A stretch of DNA of 64,000 nucleotides from Mucilaginibacter sp. Bleaf8 (GTDB lineage Bacteria > Bacteroidota > Bacteroidia > Sphingobacteriales > Sphingobacteriaceae). A program made the position numbers and the translations under genes. The DNA lies in assembly GCF_018390515.1 (NCBI RefSeq), contig NZ_JAHBBK010000001.1, positions 1,178,001-1,242,000 on the forward strand. The letters are read 5' to 3'. Shown here piece by piece: positions 1 to 9,397 of this stretch (positions are counted from its first letter, which is position 1; each line of letters opens with the position of its first letter). Below the pieces are notes generated by a model that searched no databases, was not told the origin of the DNA, and saw only the letters and a list, made by a program, of their open reading frames with translations.

Positions 1-473
1 GCGTTGTAAGTAGCTTCGGCATTCTGCCCGGTCACTTTGCTGTCGCCACGAAGGCTGATAATAGCTGCTTTTAAATCTTTTTCGTTAACGCCGTAATCTT
101 TCAAAGCGGCGCTGGTTTTATCATTTACAGACAGGATACCCAGCAACAAATGCTCTACGGATACAAACTCGTCTTTAAATTCTTTCAGGTAGCTTTGCGC
201 TTTTTGCAAAGCGCTGTTGGTGTTTGATGATAAGTACAGTTCACTGCCGCTCACTTTCGGAAAACCGGCAACTTGCTGGTCTAACGTATCATTTAAGCGG
301 CTGATATTAACGTTCAGTTTTTTCAGCAAATAGCTGATCACGTTTTCATCAACCAGTAACAAACCTTTCAGCAAGTGAGCATTCTCAATAGCCTGCTGCT
401 GATTACCGGTTGCAATTTCGGAAGCTTTCTGGACAGCTTCCTGAGCTTTTATGGTAAAGTTGTTAAAATTCAT
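1..473 (-). CDS. clpB: ATP-dependent chaperone ClpB, N-terminal part (runs off the window)
   Basis: Only the first ~157 residues are inside the window, starting at the ATG complement at 473-471. They read as the Clp N-terminal double repeat: the opening MNFNNFTIKAQEAVQKASE is the usual ClpB start, and a second repeat contains VSVEHLLLGIL. ClpB is the cytosolic AAA+ disaggregase that rescues aggregated proteins together with DnaK. The ATPase modules lie beyond position 1, so separation from ClpA/ClpC rests on the N-domain sequence alone. Confidence 0.9.
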   Translation of the reverse strand, partial: MNFNNFTIKAQEAVQKASEIATGNQQQAIENAHLLKGLLLVDENVISYLLKKLNVNISRLNDTLDQQVAGFPKVSGSELYLSSNTNSALQKAQSYLKEFKDEFVSVEHLLLGILSVNDKTSAALKDYGVNEKDLKAAIISLRGDSKVTGQNAEATYN

Positions 474-933
474 GGTTATTAATATTGTTTAAAGCAACAA
501 TCTGTATCATACTATTCAAATCCTTTGCCACAAGCATTTAAATGCAAGATTGTCATCTAAAATCAATTCCAACCGACAAATTGTCAAGTATTACTGCACA
601 AAAAACAATATTCTTTTTTAGATGTAGTTCAAATATTGCACTTGTAATTCCGTAACTATGAAAAAGATATTCACTGCCGTTGTTTCTTTATTTGTGTTGA
701 TATTCTTTATTTTAACTTATGTATTCAGCACAGATTCAGCAAATTCATAACTAATACCTTACTAAGGCTTTATCATAAATCGAGGTTATCTTCGCTGTAT
801 TTAATATTTATTTAGTTTATGATAAGCCAAGAAATAACCAAAGATTAATAATATAAACAATTACCTAAATTCACATCTTTAAATCGATTAGTTTTATTAA
901 AAATTTTAAATTTGATTAATTAAACTAATTGAT
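474..933. other. Intergenic stretch between clpB and a histidine kinase
   Basis: AT-rich DNA between two divergent genes. It must hold both promoters, but I see no clean TAnnTTTG box on either strand. The only coding-like object is the 30-residue hydrophobic ORF at 658-750. Confidence 0.5.
658..750 (+). CDS. Possible 30-residue single-span membrane peptide
   Basis: ATG to TAA, 30 codons. It begins MKKIFTAVVSLFVLIFFIL, a Lys-Lys start followed by an unbroken hydrophobic span of about 18 residues, and ends in a short polar tail (STDSANS). This is the layout of a small inner-membrane protein or a bare signal sequence. There are no homologues I recognise and no clear ribosome site, so it may be chance. 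Confidence 0.3.
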   Translation: MKKIFTAVVSLFVLIFFILTYVFSTDSANS

Positions 934-2280
934 TTGAGAAGCTTCTTTTTTAGGCAGATATCTGTGCGTAAGCATATAGATTTCAGGAAGTATTATACCC
1001 TGCAAAACCTGGTTGGTGTAAAAAACGCAAGCATTATTTTTTTTCTTCTCAACTTTAGTTTCCGACTATATTATTGGCTATTTCCCGACAGCCTGAACCA
1101 ATCGCCTCATATCAGAGAGTATAATATATCAAACTGGGTTTATCTTTTTATCACCCCACTGTTTCACCTAATTAGTTATAAACTTGGCAAGCTATACCAT
1201 AAAAGCAAAGCTGGTATCACTGGCATTAACTACCTAACCGTTGCTTTTACCCAATACATTATTTTGTGCGGCATGACGGGTAGCTTCATAGCTATGCACA
1301 ATATGCGCAATACCTTAACGCTGTTTTTAATAAGCCTGCTTACCATGGGTATTGTATTCGTGCTGCAATTTACGCAGGCCTTATTTATTAGCCTTACTAC
1401 GGCAGCAGTTTTCATCAGCGTTTCACTCGCCATTACCAATAGTCCGTTTGAGCGGGTGGGTAATACTTTGGTTTGCATCGTGCTGCTAACCGGATACTAT
1501 TTTATTACCCGTTTTATTTACGATTATAAAGCCAACCACTTTCAGCAACTTACTGAAATAAAAGCCAAAAACCTGGAAATTGAAAAAGCAAGCTTGTTTA
1601 AAACTGAGGTTTTGGGCATGGTAGCCCATGATTTGCGCAACCCCATTGCCGCTATCGAATCCATAAGCATGCTAATGGAATTGAACGAACTGGATGATGA
1701 CATGCAGGATAACGTAAACATGATCAAAGCATCATGTGTGAAAGCGCGTACCATTATCAACGATTTGCTGGATGTAGCCCGCAATGACAACAGCAACGAA
1801 ACGATGGCCCAGGCTATGATAGTTGAAGTGAACAGCCTGGTGAAAGAGATAGTACAGGAGTGGCAGGATAAGGCTGACGTGCACAACCATATACTGTTTT
1901 TTGCGCCCGAGTATCCTTTATATGCCCGCATCAATACCCAGCGCTTTCACCGGGTAATTGATAACCTGATCAGCAACGCCATTAAATTTTCAAAGGAAGA
2001 TCATCCGGTTGAGGTACATTTACGCCACAAAAGCAATAAGATATTTATTGAAGTAAAAGACCATGGCGTGGGCATACCTCAGGATATGCTGCCATATGTT
2101 TTCGAACGCTTTACCAAGGCGGGCCGTACCGGTTTGCATGGCGAACAATCAACCGGCCTGGGCCTGAGCATTGCCCGCCAAATTGTAGAAAACCACGACG
2201 GACTTATCGATGTTGACAGCACGGAAAACCAAGGCTCGGTTTTCAGGATACAATTACCACAAGTTGATCAAGCTTTATAA
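934..2280 (+). CDS. Membrane-bound sensor histidine kinase
   Basis: A 448-residue protein. Residues ~30-200 hold about six hydrophobic segments and no recognisable extracellular sensor domain. A short coiled linker leads to the HisKA domain with phospho-acceptor His232 in MVAHDLRNPIAA. The HATPase_c domain follows with an N box (NLISNAIKFS), G1 (DHGVGIP) and G2 (STGLGLSIA). The kinase should autophosphorylate and pass phosphate to a response regulator, but none is adjacent, so it is an orphan. The start is a TTG at 934 because an in-frame TGA lies 21 nt upstream and the first ATG is far inside the membrane domain. The signal sensed is unknown. Confidence 0.88.
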   Translation: MRSFFFRQISVRKHIDFRKYYTLQNLVGVKNASIIFFLLNFSFRLYYWLFPDSLNQSPHIREYNISNWVYLFITPLFHLISYKLGKLYHKSKAGITGINYLTVAFTQYIILCGMTGSFIAMHNMRNTLTLFLISLLTMGIVFVLQFTQALFISLTTAAVFISVSLAITNSPFERVGNTLVCIVLLTGYYFITRFIYDYKANHFQQLTEIKAKNLEIEKASLFKTEVLGMVAHDLRNPIAAIESISMLMELNELDDDMQDNVNMIKASCVKARTIINDLLDVARNDNSNETMAQAMIVEVNSLVKEIVQEWQDKADVHNHILFFAPEYPLYARINTQRFHRVIDNLISNAIKFSKEDHPVEVHLRHKSNKIFIEVKDHGVGIPQDMLPYVFERFTKAGRTGLHGEQSTGLGLSIARQIVENHDGLIDVDSTENQGSVFRIQLPQVDQAL

Positions 2281-2313
2281 TACTCGCTAAAATCACAATC
2301 AGTAAATAGTACC

Positions 2314-2331
2314 ATTATTCGGTCGAATAAT
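2314..2331. promoter_or_regulatory. 18-bp inverted repeat upstream of the AraC-type gene
   Basis: ATTATTCG-GT-CGAATAAT is a perfect 8-bp inverted repeat with a 2-nt spacer. It is centred about 48 bp upstream of the start expected from the -7 box at 2357. The position suits an operator for autoregulation by the downstream regulator. It has no T-run, so it is a poor terminator for the kinase gene. Confidence 0.4.
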
Positions 2332-2356
2332 ACCACAACAGGTGGAATTTCCATAC

Positions 2357-2364
2357 TAACTTTG
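2357..2364 (+). promoter_or_regulatory. Bacteroidota-type -7 box (TAACTTTG)
   Basis: Matches the TAnnTTTG consensus exactly. Its last base is 8 nt before the ATG at 2372, so the transcript would be nearly leaderless. No good -33 TTG is visible at the usual distance. Confidence 0.55.
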
Positions 2365-2371
2365 TGGTGTT

Positions 2372-3253
2372 ATGAAAAAGGAATTTCCCATATACGATAT
2401 ATGCACACTCTCTGATTACAAACAGGATGATATCCTGATCAGCCGGTTTGCACCGTATTTGGAAATCCATAAAAACCTGCATCTGCCGCATAAGCACAAC
2501 TTTTACCACCTGGTACTTTTCACCAAAGGCGGCGGAAGCCATGCTATCGACTTCAAGAACTTTACCGTTAAGCCCTACCAAATTTATTTTATGATACCCG
2601 GCCAGGTACATAGCTGGAGCTTTGAGGGCAAGGTTGATGGTTATGTAATCAACTTTTCTGTGCCGTTTTTACAATCATTTTTACTTAAACCCGATTACCT
2701 GGAACAGTTCCCGTTTTTTAGCGGCGCACTGGATGACATGGTAATTGATATTCCGGAATCATTACATACCCACGTAATTGATCTGTTTGAGCAGATAGTT
2801 GCCGAAAGCGAAAGTAACCAGCGATTAAGTGCAGATATGGTACGTGCATTAATGCTGCAGCTTTTCATCAGCATAGGGCGGCTTAGCTTCAACCATCAAA
2901 CACCGCATACCACTGCTTATAACTTCACTTTATTGAAGAACTTTCAAAAGCTTATCGAGAAAAACTTCACCACACTCAGGTTACCGAAGGAGTACGCTGA
3001 GCTGCTTTACATTACCCCTAACCATTTAAATGCCTTGTGCAATGATGTATTAGGCACGCCGGCAGGCGAAGTGATACGCAACCGCATTGTGCTTGAAGCC
3101 AAACGCCTGTTGGTAAATTTTGAGTTGAGCATTAGTGAGATAGCCTATCGCCTGAACTTTACCGACAATTCTTATTTCAGTAAGTTTTTTAAAAAGCAGG
3201 AAGGCTTAACGCCCGAAGATTTCAGGAAACAAATCAAAACGCAAAAATTATGA
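2372..3253 (+). CDS. AraC-family transcriptional regulator
   Basis: A 293-residue protein. The N-terminal half is a cupin-like sensing domain (LPHKHNFYHLVLFTKGGGSH, then PGQVHSW). The C-terminal ~100 residues are the double helix-turn-helix of AraC/XylS proteins, ending in the family motif ISEIAYRLNFTDNSYFSKFFKK. It should bind a small ligand and activate a few promoters. Its stop overlaps the next ATG (ATGA at 3250), so the DUF983 gene is co-transcribed. The ligand cannot be told from sequence. Confidence 0.88.
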   Translation: MKKEFPIYDICTLSDYKQDDILISRFAPYLEIHKNLHLPHKHNFYHLVLFTKGGGSHAIDFKNFTVKPYQIYFMIPGQVHSWSFEGKVDGYVINFSVPFLQSFLLKPDYLEQFPFFSGALDDMVIDIPESLHTHVIDLFEQIVAESESNQRLSADMVRALMLQLFISIGRLSFNHQTPHTTAYNFTLLKNFQKLIEKNFTTLRLPKEYAELLYITPNHLNALCNDVLGTPAGEVIRNRIVLEAKRLLVNFELSISEIAYRLNFTDNSYFSKFFKKQEGLTPEDFRKQIKTQKL

Positions 3254-3684
3254 AAACGTTAACTATCGACAAAGAGGCCATGGACAATAACACTAAATAT
3301 ATCGCATCAAACTTCAAAGCTGCTTTACATGCCAAGTGCCCGGTGTGCCACACCGGTAATATGTTTGCTAACAGCATGTACAATATAAGCGGTCAGAAAA
3401 TGCACAAGAACTGCCCGCATTGCAACTTTGAGTTTGAGGTAGAGCTGGGTTATTTTTATGTAGCCATGTTTGTGAGCTACGCGATGAATGTAGCACTGCT
3501 GGTAACTTTGGGCGTTGCTACTTATATATTAACTCACAGCGAAAACCCTTGGCTGTATACGCCTATACTATTGATATGTGCCTTTTTGCTATCACCGGTA
3601 AACTTCAGATATTCAAGGGTGATTTTATTATACTGGCTAACTCCGGGCATACACTTTGATCCGAAAAAAGCGTATAAAGAATAA
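3250..3684 (+). CDS. DUF983 family membrane protein
   Basis: A 144-residue protein of the DUF983 family, function unknown. A zinc-ribbon-like pair of motifs, CPVCHTG and CPHCNFEF, precedes two transmembrane segments (about residues 73-93 and 98-118). The C-terminus ends with WLTPGIHFDPK. Translation is coupled to the AraC gene by a 4-nt overlap. The pairing suggests, but does not show, that it is a target or partner of that regulator. Confidence 0.8.
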   Translation: MKTLTIDKEAMDNNTKYIASNFKAALHAKCPVCHTGNMFANSMYNISGQKMHKNCPHCNFEFEVELGYFYVAMFVSYAMNVALLVTLGVATYILTHSENPWLYTPILLICAFLLSPVNFRYSRVILLYWLTPGIHFDPKKAYKE

Positions 3685-3730
3685 GAATCAAAATACAGCG
3701 CAGGGGCAACTGAAATACAAAATCTAACTT

Positions 3731-3738
3731 TACCTTTG
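3731..3738 (+). promoter_or_regulatory. -7 box for coaD (TACCTTTG)
   Basis: Exact TAnnTTTG match, 20 nt before the coaD ATG at 3759. No convincing -33 element. Confidence 0.55.
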
Positions 3739-3758
3739 TGGCATAAGCCACGTATACC

Positions 3759-4220
3759 ATGAAAGTTGCCCTGTTTCCCGGATCGTTTGACCCGGTTACC
3801 AAAGCTCACGTTGATATAGTAAAACGCTCTGTAGCGCTTTTTGATAAGCTTTACATCGGCGTTGGGATAAACAGCTCCAAACAAAGTTTTTTAAGCATAA
3901 GCCAGCGCGAGCAAATGCTGCGCGCCGTATTTGCCAACGAACCCAAAATCCACATCATTGCTTATGAAGGGCTTACTGTCGATTTTTGCAAAAGCATTAA
4001 TGTCGGTTACATGATACGTGGTATACGTACCGTATCCGACTTTGAATATGAAAAGGCCATTGCGCAAATGAATCACGCACTGGCCCCTGATATTGAAAGT
4101 ATTTTTATTGTGAGCAAACCCGGCTACTCTTCCATCAGCTCTACCATTGTGCGCGAAATTTTGCGGCACCAGGGCGATGTAAGCCAGTTTATTCCGAAAG
4201 AGGCACTGGAATTTCTGTAA
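3759..4220 (+). CDS. coaD: Phosphopantetheine adenylyltransferase
   Basis: A 153-residue protein of normal family length. It catalyses the penultimate step of coenzyme A synthesis (4'-phosphopantetheine + ATP to dephospho-CoA). The nucleotidyltransferase motif is at the start (FPGSFDPVTKAHVDI) and the second nucleotide-binding motif ISSTIVRE is near residue 125. MIRGIRTVSDFEYEKAIAQM is the typical CoaD substrate-binding segment. Its 3' end overlaps the convergent NUDIX gene by 32 bp. Confidence 0.95.
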   Translation: MKVALFPGSFDPVTKAHVDIVKRSVALFDKLYIGVGINSSKQSFLSISQREQMLRAVFANEPKIHIIAYEGLTVDFCKSINVGYMIRGIRTVSDFEYEKAIAQMNHALAPDIESIFIVSKPGYSSISSTIVREILRHQGDVSQFIPKEALEFL

Positions 4221-4830
4221 GCAGATCCCGCTTCCATAACACATCCACAATTGACGGGAATGTGTTACCGGTAACGGTGGCAATACGCCCTTTATCAAAC
4301 CACTGCACATCGGTAATGCCCTCTTCGGTTTGTGGTTTTAATTTGGCTTTGCCTTTATATTTCATTTTATACCAGTAGGTTTTCTTTAATACAACCTCGC
4401 CTTTAAGGGTGTATACATGATAAGTATTGATGATCTTTTTTCCGCAATCACCAATCCGGATACCACATTCCTCTTCCACCTCGCGCACAGCGCCCTCTTT
4501 AGGCTTTTCGCCTTTTTCGAGCTTCCCTTTAGGCAGATCCCATTTTTCATTCCGGTATATAAAAAGGTAATCTCCTTTGCTATTTTTTACCAAACCGCCC
4601 GCAGCTTCAATCAAAACATTGCTTTTGATAATCTTTTTCAGCACAGCCTTGGCATCGTCGCAAAGTATGTAATAGTAGAGCGGCGAACTGCTGCCGGATA
4701 CTTTTGAAAAAAAGCTTTTTAACTCAAACGATTGTTGATCAAGCTGTTCGTACAATTCAACCCTTGCCGGTGTTGATTCTGTGAGCAGAATAACCTTTTG
4801 GTTAATATAAATTCTGTATTTTTGGGCCAT
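4189..4830 (-). CDS. NUDIX hydrolase
   Basis: A 213-residue protein if read from the ATG complement at 4830-4828 (MAQKYRIYINQK). A longer frame exists but would run into pyrE. The N-terminal ~65 residues are a short accessory region. The NUDIX domain follows, with the box running GKLEKGEKPKEGA to REVEEECGI, containing the metal-binding REVEEE. These enzymes hydrolyse nucleoside diphosphates linked to another group; the substrate is not predictable here. The gene is squeezed between neighbours: its start codon shares the tetramer CATG with the divergent pyrE start, and its end overlaps coaD. Confidence 0.85.
   Translation of the reverse strand: MAQKYRIYINQKVILLTESTPARVELYEQLDQQSFELKSFFSKVSGSSSPLYYYILCDDAKAVLKKIIKSNVLIEAAGGLVKNSKGDYLFIYRNEKWDLPKGKLEKGEKPKEGAVREVEEECGIRIGDCGKKIINTYHVYTLKGEVVLKKTYWYKMKYKGKAKLKPQTEEGITDVQWFDKGRIATVTGNTFPSIVDVLWKRDLLTEIPVPLSE
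4817..4824 (+). promoter_or_regulatory. -7 box for pyrE (TATTTTTG)
   Basis: Exact TAnnTTTG match ending 4 nt before the pyrE ATG. A TTG at 4798-4800 gives a 16-nt spacer, slightly short. It implies an almost leaderless pyrE mRNA, and the promoter lies within the 5' flank of the NUDIX gene. Confidence 0.5.
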
Positions 4831-5476
4831 GTTTAATAAAAATGAGATTGAACAGCAAGTGGCTGAATTTCTGCTGCAAATTAAAGCAATAAAATTGCAA
4901 CCCAACAACCCTTTTACATGGGCATCCGGTTGGAAATCGCCAATTTATTGTGACAACCGCGTTACGCTGTCTTATCCGTCCATTCGCACTTACATCAGGC
5001 AAAAGTTGAGCCAAATGATACAAGAAGAATTTGGTTCGGTAGGTTGTATTGCGGGTGTGGCTACTGCAGGTATTCCGCAAGGCGCTCTGGTAGCGCAAGA
5101 ATTGGGTTTGCCGTTTATTTACGTGCGTTCAAAACCTAAAGATCATGGAACCGGCAGCCTCATTGAAGGCGAAATTATGCCCGGCCAACGTGTAGCCGTT
5201 ATTGAAGACCTGATTTCGACCGGCAAAAGCAGCTTGCAGGCAATTGACGCTTTGCGTAGTGCAGGTTATGAAGTGGCAGGCCTGGCAGCCATATTCAGCT
5301 ACGGATTTGATGTTGCTGACGAGAACTTCAAAAAAGCAAAATGCCGTTTTGTAACCCTGTCTAACTACAATGCGCTGCTTAAGTTTGCCGAAGAAAAACA
5401 ATACATCCAACCCGATAGCATCCAACTATTGCAACAATGGCGTACTAACCCTTCTGCATGGGGTCAGCAACAATAG
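4829..5476 (+). CDS. pyrE: Orotate phosphoribosyltransferase
   Basis: A 215-residue protein. It converts orotate and PRPP to OMP in de novo pyrimidine synthesis. The PRPP-binding loop is VAVIEDLISTGKSSLQAI (around residue 120), and the catalytic flexible loop lies around VRSKPKDHGTG. Length and ends match the family. No other pyr gene is nearby. A strong intrinsic terminator follows 22 nt after the stop. Confidence 0.95.
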   Translation: MFNKNEIEQQVAEFLLQIKAIKLQPNNPFTWASGWKSPIYCDNRVTLSYPSIRTYIRQKLSQMIQEEFGSVGCIAGVATAGIPQGALVAQELGLPFIYVRSKPKDHGTGSLIEGEIMPGQRVAVIEDLISTGKSSLQAIDALRSAGYEVAGLAAIFSYGFDVADENFKKAKCRFVTLSNYNALLKFAEEKQYIQPDSIQLLQQWRTNPSAWGQQQ

Positions 5477-5498
5477 TAATAAGATAATTTAGTTATAC

Positions 5499-5535
5499 AA
5501 AAGGCCTGTGAGTTTAACTTACAGGCCTTTTTTTT
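5499..5535 (+). terminator. Intrinsic terminator of pyrE
   Basis: AAAGGCCTGTGAGT pairs with ACTTACAGGCCTTT around a 3-nt loop, with one G-T pair, and is followed directly by a T-run. A textbook rho-independent terminator. Confidence 0.9.
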
Positions 5536-5605
5536 GAATCATTTATAGCTATTGAAGCTAAGTTAAGGCAGGGATCATCTTCTCATCAAGTGCACCCTGC
5601 GATGA

Positions 5606-5695
5606 TTAATGTTTGAGTATGCTTTTGTTACGCTCGGTATTGTAAAGTACTACAACTACATTAACCACAATCAAACCCACAATTAACGACACCAT
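5606..5695 (-). CDS. Possible 29-residue membrane peptide
   Basis: ATG to TAA, 29 codons, starting MVSLIVGLIVVNVVVVLY and ending in a basic tail (NTERNKSILKH). One hydrophobic span followed by positive charges suits a small single-span protein with the C-terminus in the cytoplasm. No ribosome site or homologue is evident. Confidence 0.3.
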   Translation of the reverse strand: MVSLIVGLIVVNVVVVLYNTERNKSILKH

Positions 5696-5927
5696 AATAA
5701 TTTATAATTGATTACAGTCCTTAAACGCAAACCCTGTTCCAAACTTTAAGTGAAGATTAATAAATTTATATTTTTATGTAATTTATATTAATCTCTAAAT
5801 AACCCTGTTAAACTACTAACCGAAGCGACAATTTGTTATAAAACAGCTTGGTTGACAATGCCCCAAATCAACTGATTAAAATGGGAACATTCGGCTACAG
5901 TGTGGATTTATAATCACACAATTACCC

Positions 5928-5954
5928 TTGTTTGCCTTATTTAACGTACTTTTG
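5928..5954 (+). promoter_or_regulatory. Promoter of the ABC-F gene
   Basis: A TTG at 5928-5930 and TACTTTTG at 5947-5954 (exact TAnnTTTG), 16-nt spacer, 20 nt before the ATG at 5975. Confidence 0.6.
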
Positions 5955-5959
5955 CATAA

Positions 5960-7603
<1,644 letters not shown>

Positions 7604-7606
7604 ATA

Positions 7607-7642
7607 TTTTGTTTATTTGTGTAATTACACAAATAAACAAAA
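7607..7642. repeat. 36-nt perfect palindrome between the ABC-F gene and tRNA-Lys
   Basis: The arm TTTTGTTTATTTGTGTAA (7607-7624) is followed immediately by its exact reverse complement (7625-7642). It starts 3 nt after the ABC-F stop and ends 3 nt before the tRNA. It is AT-rich with a poor T-tail, so it may be a weak bidirectional terminator, an mRNA end or a protein-binding site. Confidence 0.8.
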
Positions 7643-7645
7643 CCC

Positions 7646-7718
7646 GACTCCGTAGCTCAGTTGGTAGAGCAACAGACTCTTAATCTGTGGGTCCTGAGTT
7701 CGAGCCTCAGCGGGGTCA
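7646..7718 (+). tRNA. tRNA-Lys (anticodon CTT)
   Basis: A 73-nt cloverleaf. Acceptor stem GACTCCG/CGGGGTC, D arm GCTC...GAGC, anticodon stem ACAGA/TCTGT with loop CTCTTAA (anticodon CTT), T arm CTGAG/CTCAG with loop TTCGAGC, discriminator A at 7718. The CCA end is not encoded. The 3' half is the apparent insertion target of the elements to its right. Confidence 0.95.
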
Positions 7719-7793
7719 CCCGAAACGCAGTTTTCTTACACGAAAGCTGCGTTTTTTGTTGGATGGGTAAAGCTATAGGTAAAGTTTGAATGA
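7715..7793 (+). repeat. Left copy of a 79-nt direct repeat starting in the tRNA-Lys 3' end
   Basis: From the tRNA acceptor end through its terminator to TTTGAATGA. It matches 31839-31917 over 79 nt with two mismatches and no gaps. The distal part carries the internal repeat GGTAAAGCTATAGGTAAAG. It reads as an attachment-site region of an integrated element. Confidence 0.8.
7724..7757 (+). terminator. Terminator of tRNA-Lys
   Basis: AACGCAGTTTTC pairs with GAAAGCTGCGTT (one G-T pair) around TTACAC, followed by TTTTTT. The copy at 31848-31881 has the G-T pair restored to A-T. Confidence 0.88.
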
Positions 7794-8020
7794 GCCTTAA
7801 TGAACCTAATTGAACTCATTTGAACCTAATCACTTTCACTTCCAGTATATTTCTTGCATAGCATCTTTTGTTATCCAGCTATTGGTACCACCAATTCCAA
7901 AAAAATTGAGCAAAATCCTTTTTTTTATCTTCAGGGAAGTTATACAAAGTATAAACCGCCAAAAAAGCTATTGGGCGGTTACATCGAAATAACAAGAAGA
8001 AAAACTAACAAAAAACGGTA
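7794..8020. other. Element left-end flank without genes
   Basis: Contains a run of related short words (GAGCCTTAATGAACC, TTGAACTCATTTGAACC) resembling the arm-site repeats often seen beside integrase attachment sites. A 60-codon frame here looks like chance. Confidence 0.35.
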
Positions 8021-8497
8021 ATGATAGACTCAATATATTCAAAGGCAAATATTGACACTCAGAAAAAACCTTATAACTATATTTATAATGCTATTCGTGA
8101 TGGCTTAACTGAGATAATAGATGAAGGCATAAGCTCACACCTCAATCAACCTTTCCTCACTGGTAAACTTGAAAACTTTCACGTTTTTATTAGAGGGAAT
8201 ACGCTTAGATTCAACGGCAGCCTTTGCAAATACCTTTTGGGCGAGAATGTATCGACACTTTCAAAAGATCAGATTGATGCTGCTTTGAAAAAGCTTACTC
8301 AGCAAATGGGGTTTCCTGTGCAGCAAGCTACTTTATCTCGCATTGATATCGCTACAAACTTACCTGTTCAGCAAGCGCCAGAATTATATATTGGCTGTCT
8401 TGAAACCATGCAGAATGCCAATCTAATCAACTGGAAAGGTACCAAAACATTTAAGCGTAGTAGAGAAAGCCTAACGTTTTATAAGCAACTACGGGAA
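8021..8497 (+). pseudogene. Truncated plasmid/phage replication initiator (gene II/X-like)
   Basis: About 159 residues read as a rolling-circle-type initiator of the kind found on small Bacteroidota replicons and phages: MIDSIYSKANID at the start, GSLCKYLLGENVSTLSKDQI in the middle, then LSRIDIATNLPV. It stops being protein-like after KRSRESLTFYKQLRE, where the DNA passes into an unrelated reading frame (the toxin tail below). The C-terminal half is missing, so it is a remnant created by deletion or recombination at about 8485-8500. The family assignment comes from sequence resemblance and is tentative. Confidence 0.55.
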
Positions 8498-8688
8498 TTA
8501 CTCTTGCTAGAGCTGGAGTGTATTACTATAATGGTGGTTCTGATAAGGATGTAGCTATTAAAGCAGCTTTAGATGTAGTAATGACAGGAGTTGGATTTCT
8601 TGGTCCAATTGGATTTGGTGTAAGCGCCACATATTTCATATTGGATGCAGCGACAGATGGTTTCGGCGGATATGGAGCAATTAAATAA
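8488..8688 (+). pseudogene. C-terminal tail of an RHS-type toxin, 5' part lost
   Basis: An open frame in a different phase from the replication remnant encodes TTGITLARAGVYYYNGG, then a Gly/Ala/Val-rich hydrophobic stretch (ALDVVMTGVGFLGPIGFGVS) ending DGFGGYGAIK. Such Gly-rich hydrophobic tails close many RHS-type secreted proteins of Bacteroidota. There is no start codon of its own. The stop is 2 nt before the next ATG, the usual toxin-immunity spacing. The link to RHS proteins is inferred from composition and context. Confidence 0.5.
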
Positions 8689-8690
8689 AA

Positions 8691-9095
8691 ATGAGAAAGA
8701 AGATTGATTATATATACTATAAGTTTTATAAATTTCAAGTATCCGTTGGAAATGGGAGTATTGCATTGACATTCTCCTTTATATTTCTGAGTTTCCTTAT
8801 GATGATAAATTTTTTTACGGGCGCATTTATTTTATATGCCGTTTCAGGAATTAAACTACCTTTTGGCAATCCTGTAGCAAGTGGATTGATAATAATCAGT
8901 GGAATTGCCTTGATTAATTATTTCCTATTCATCCATAAAAATAGGTACAAGAAAATTCTGAAAAGACATGAGGGTAAAAACGGAAGTAAGATCAAAAGTG
9001 GCAACAAGACAGTTTTAATCTATATGATACTATCGTTTATGATGCTTGGAGTTGGTTTTTGGTTGATGATTATGCGAAATCAAGGAAGTTTTTAA
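8691..9095 (+). CDS. Small membrane protein, putative immunity partner (module 1)
   Basis: A 134-residue protein with three hydrophobic segments (about 22-50, 58-80, 108-126) and a basic loop between the second and third (FIHKNRYKKILKRHEGKNG). It resembles the protein at 9721-10086 in its start (KIDYIYYKFYK against MIDYFYYKLY), its basic RYKKILKR loop and its hydrophobic end, so the two are paralogues. Each directly follows a toxin-tail remnant. This suggests a membrane immunity protein against a pore-forming or membrane-active tail; no domain family is recognised. Confidence 0.6.
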   Translation: MRKKIDYIYYKFYKFQVSVGNGSIALTFSFIFLSFLMMINFFTGAFILYAVSGIKLPFGNPVASGLIIISGIALINYFLFIHKNRYKKILKRHEGKNGSKIKSGNKTVLIYMILSFMMLGVGFWLMIMRNQGSF

Positions 9096-9397
9096 TGATA
9101 TTCATTTCTCACTTGCTTGGACAAGTGTCTCCCTTCTGAGAATCAAATACTAGGCAGGGATCACTAAAAGTATGACTTTACTTTTCTTAAAGTCCGTAGT
9201 CGTAAAAGATTACGGACTTTTATGTTTTTTAACAGCAGTAGATTAAGACTGTCATTTCTTCTTAACGCCGGTTAATTTTAAATACCAGCAGGTGCACCGG
9301 AACTCGAATCCCGCTTTCATAGCAGCGTTTCTAAAAGTACATAGGAAGCAAATGTTAAATTCGCATCCGGTCAAATATCAGGAATGTAGCAGGGTTA
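9096..9397. other. Spacer between the two toxin-tail modules
   Basis: Holds the terminator at 9189-9220. The remainder shows no open frame that looks coding. Confidence 0.4.
9189..9220 (+). terminator. Terminator after module 1
   Basis: AAAGTCCGTA pairs with TACGGACTTT around a 12-nt loop, followed by TATGTTTTTT. The stem GTCCGTAG/CTACGGAC of the minus-strand terminator at 34611-34642 is closely related. Confidence 0.75.

Noticed and set aside
7810..7992. 60-codon plus-strand frame beside the tRNA
   Set aside because: It overlaps att-type repeat DNA, has atypical composition (IPKKLSKILFFIF) and no homology or start signal; best explained as chance.
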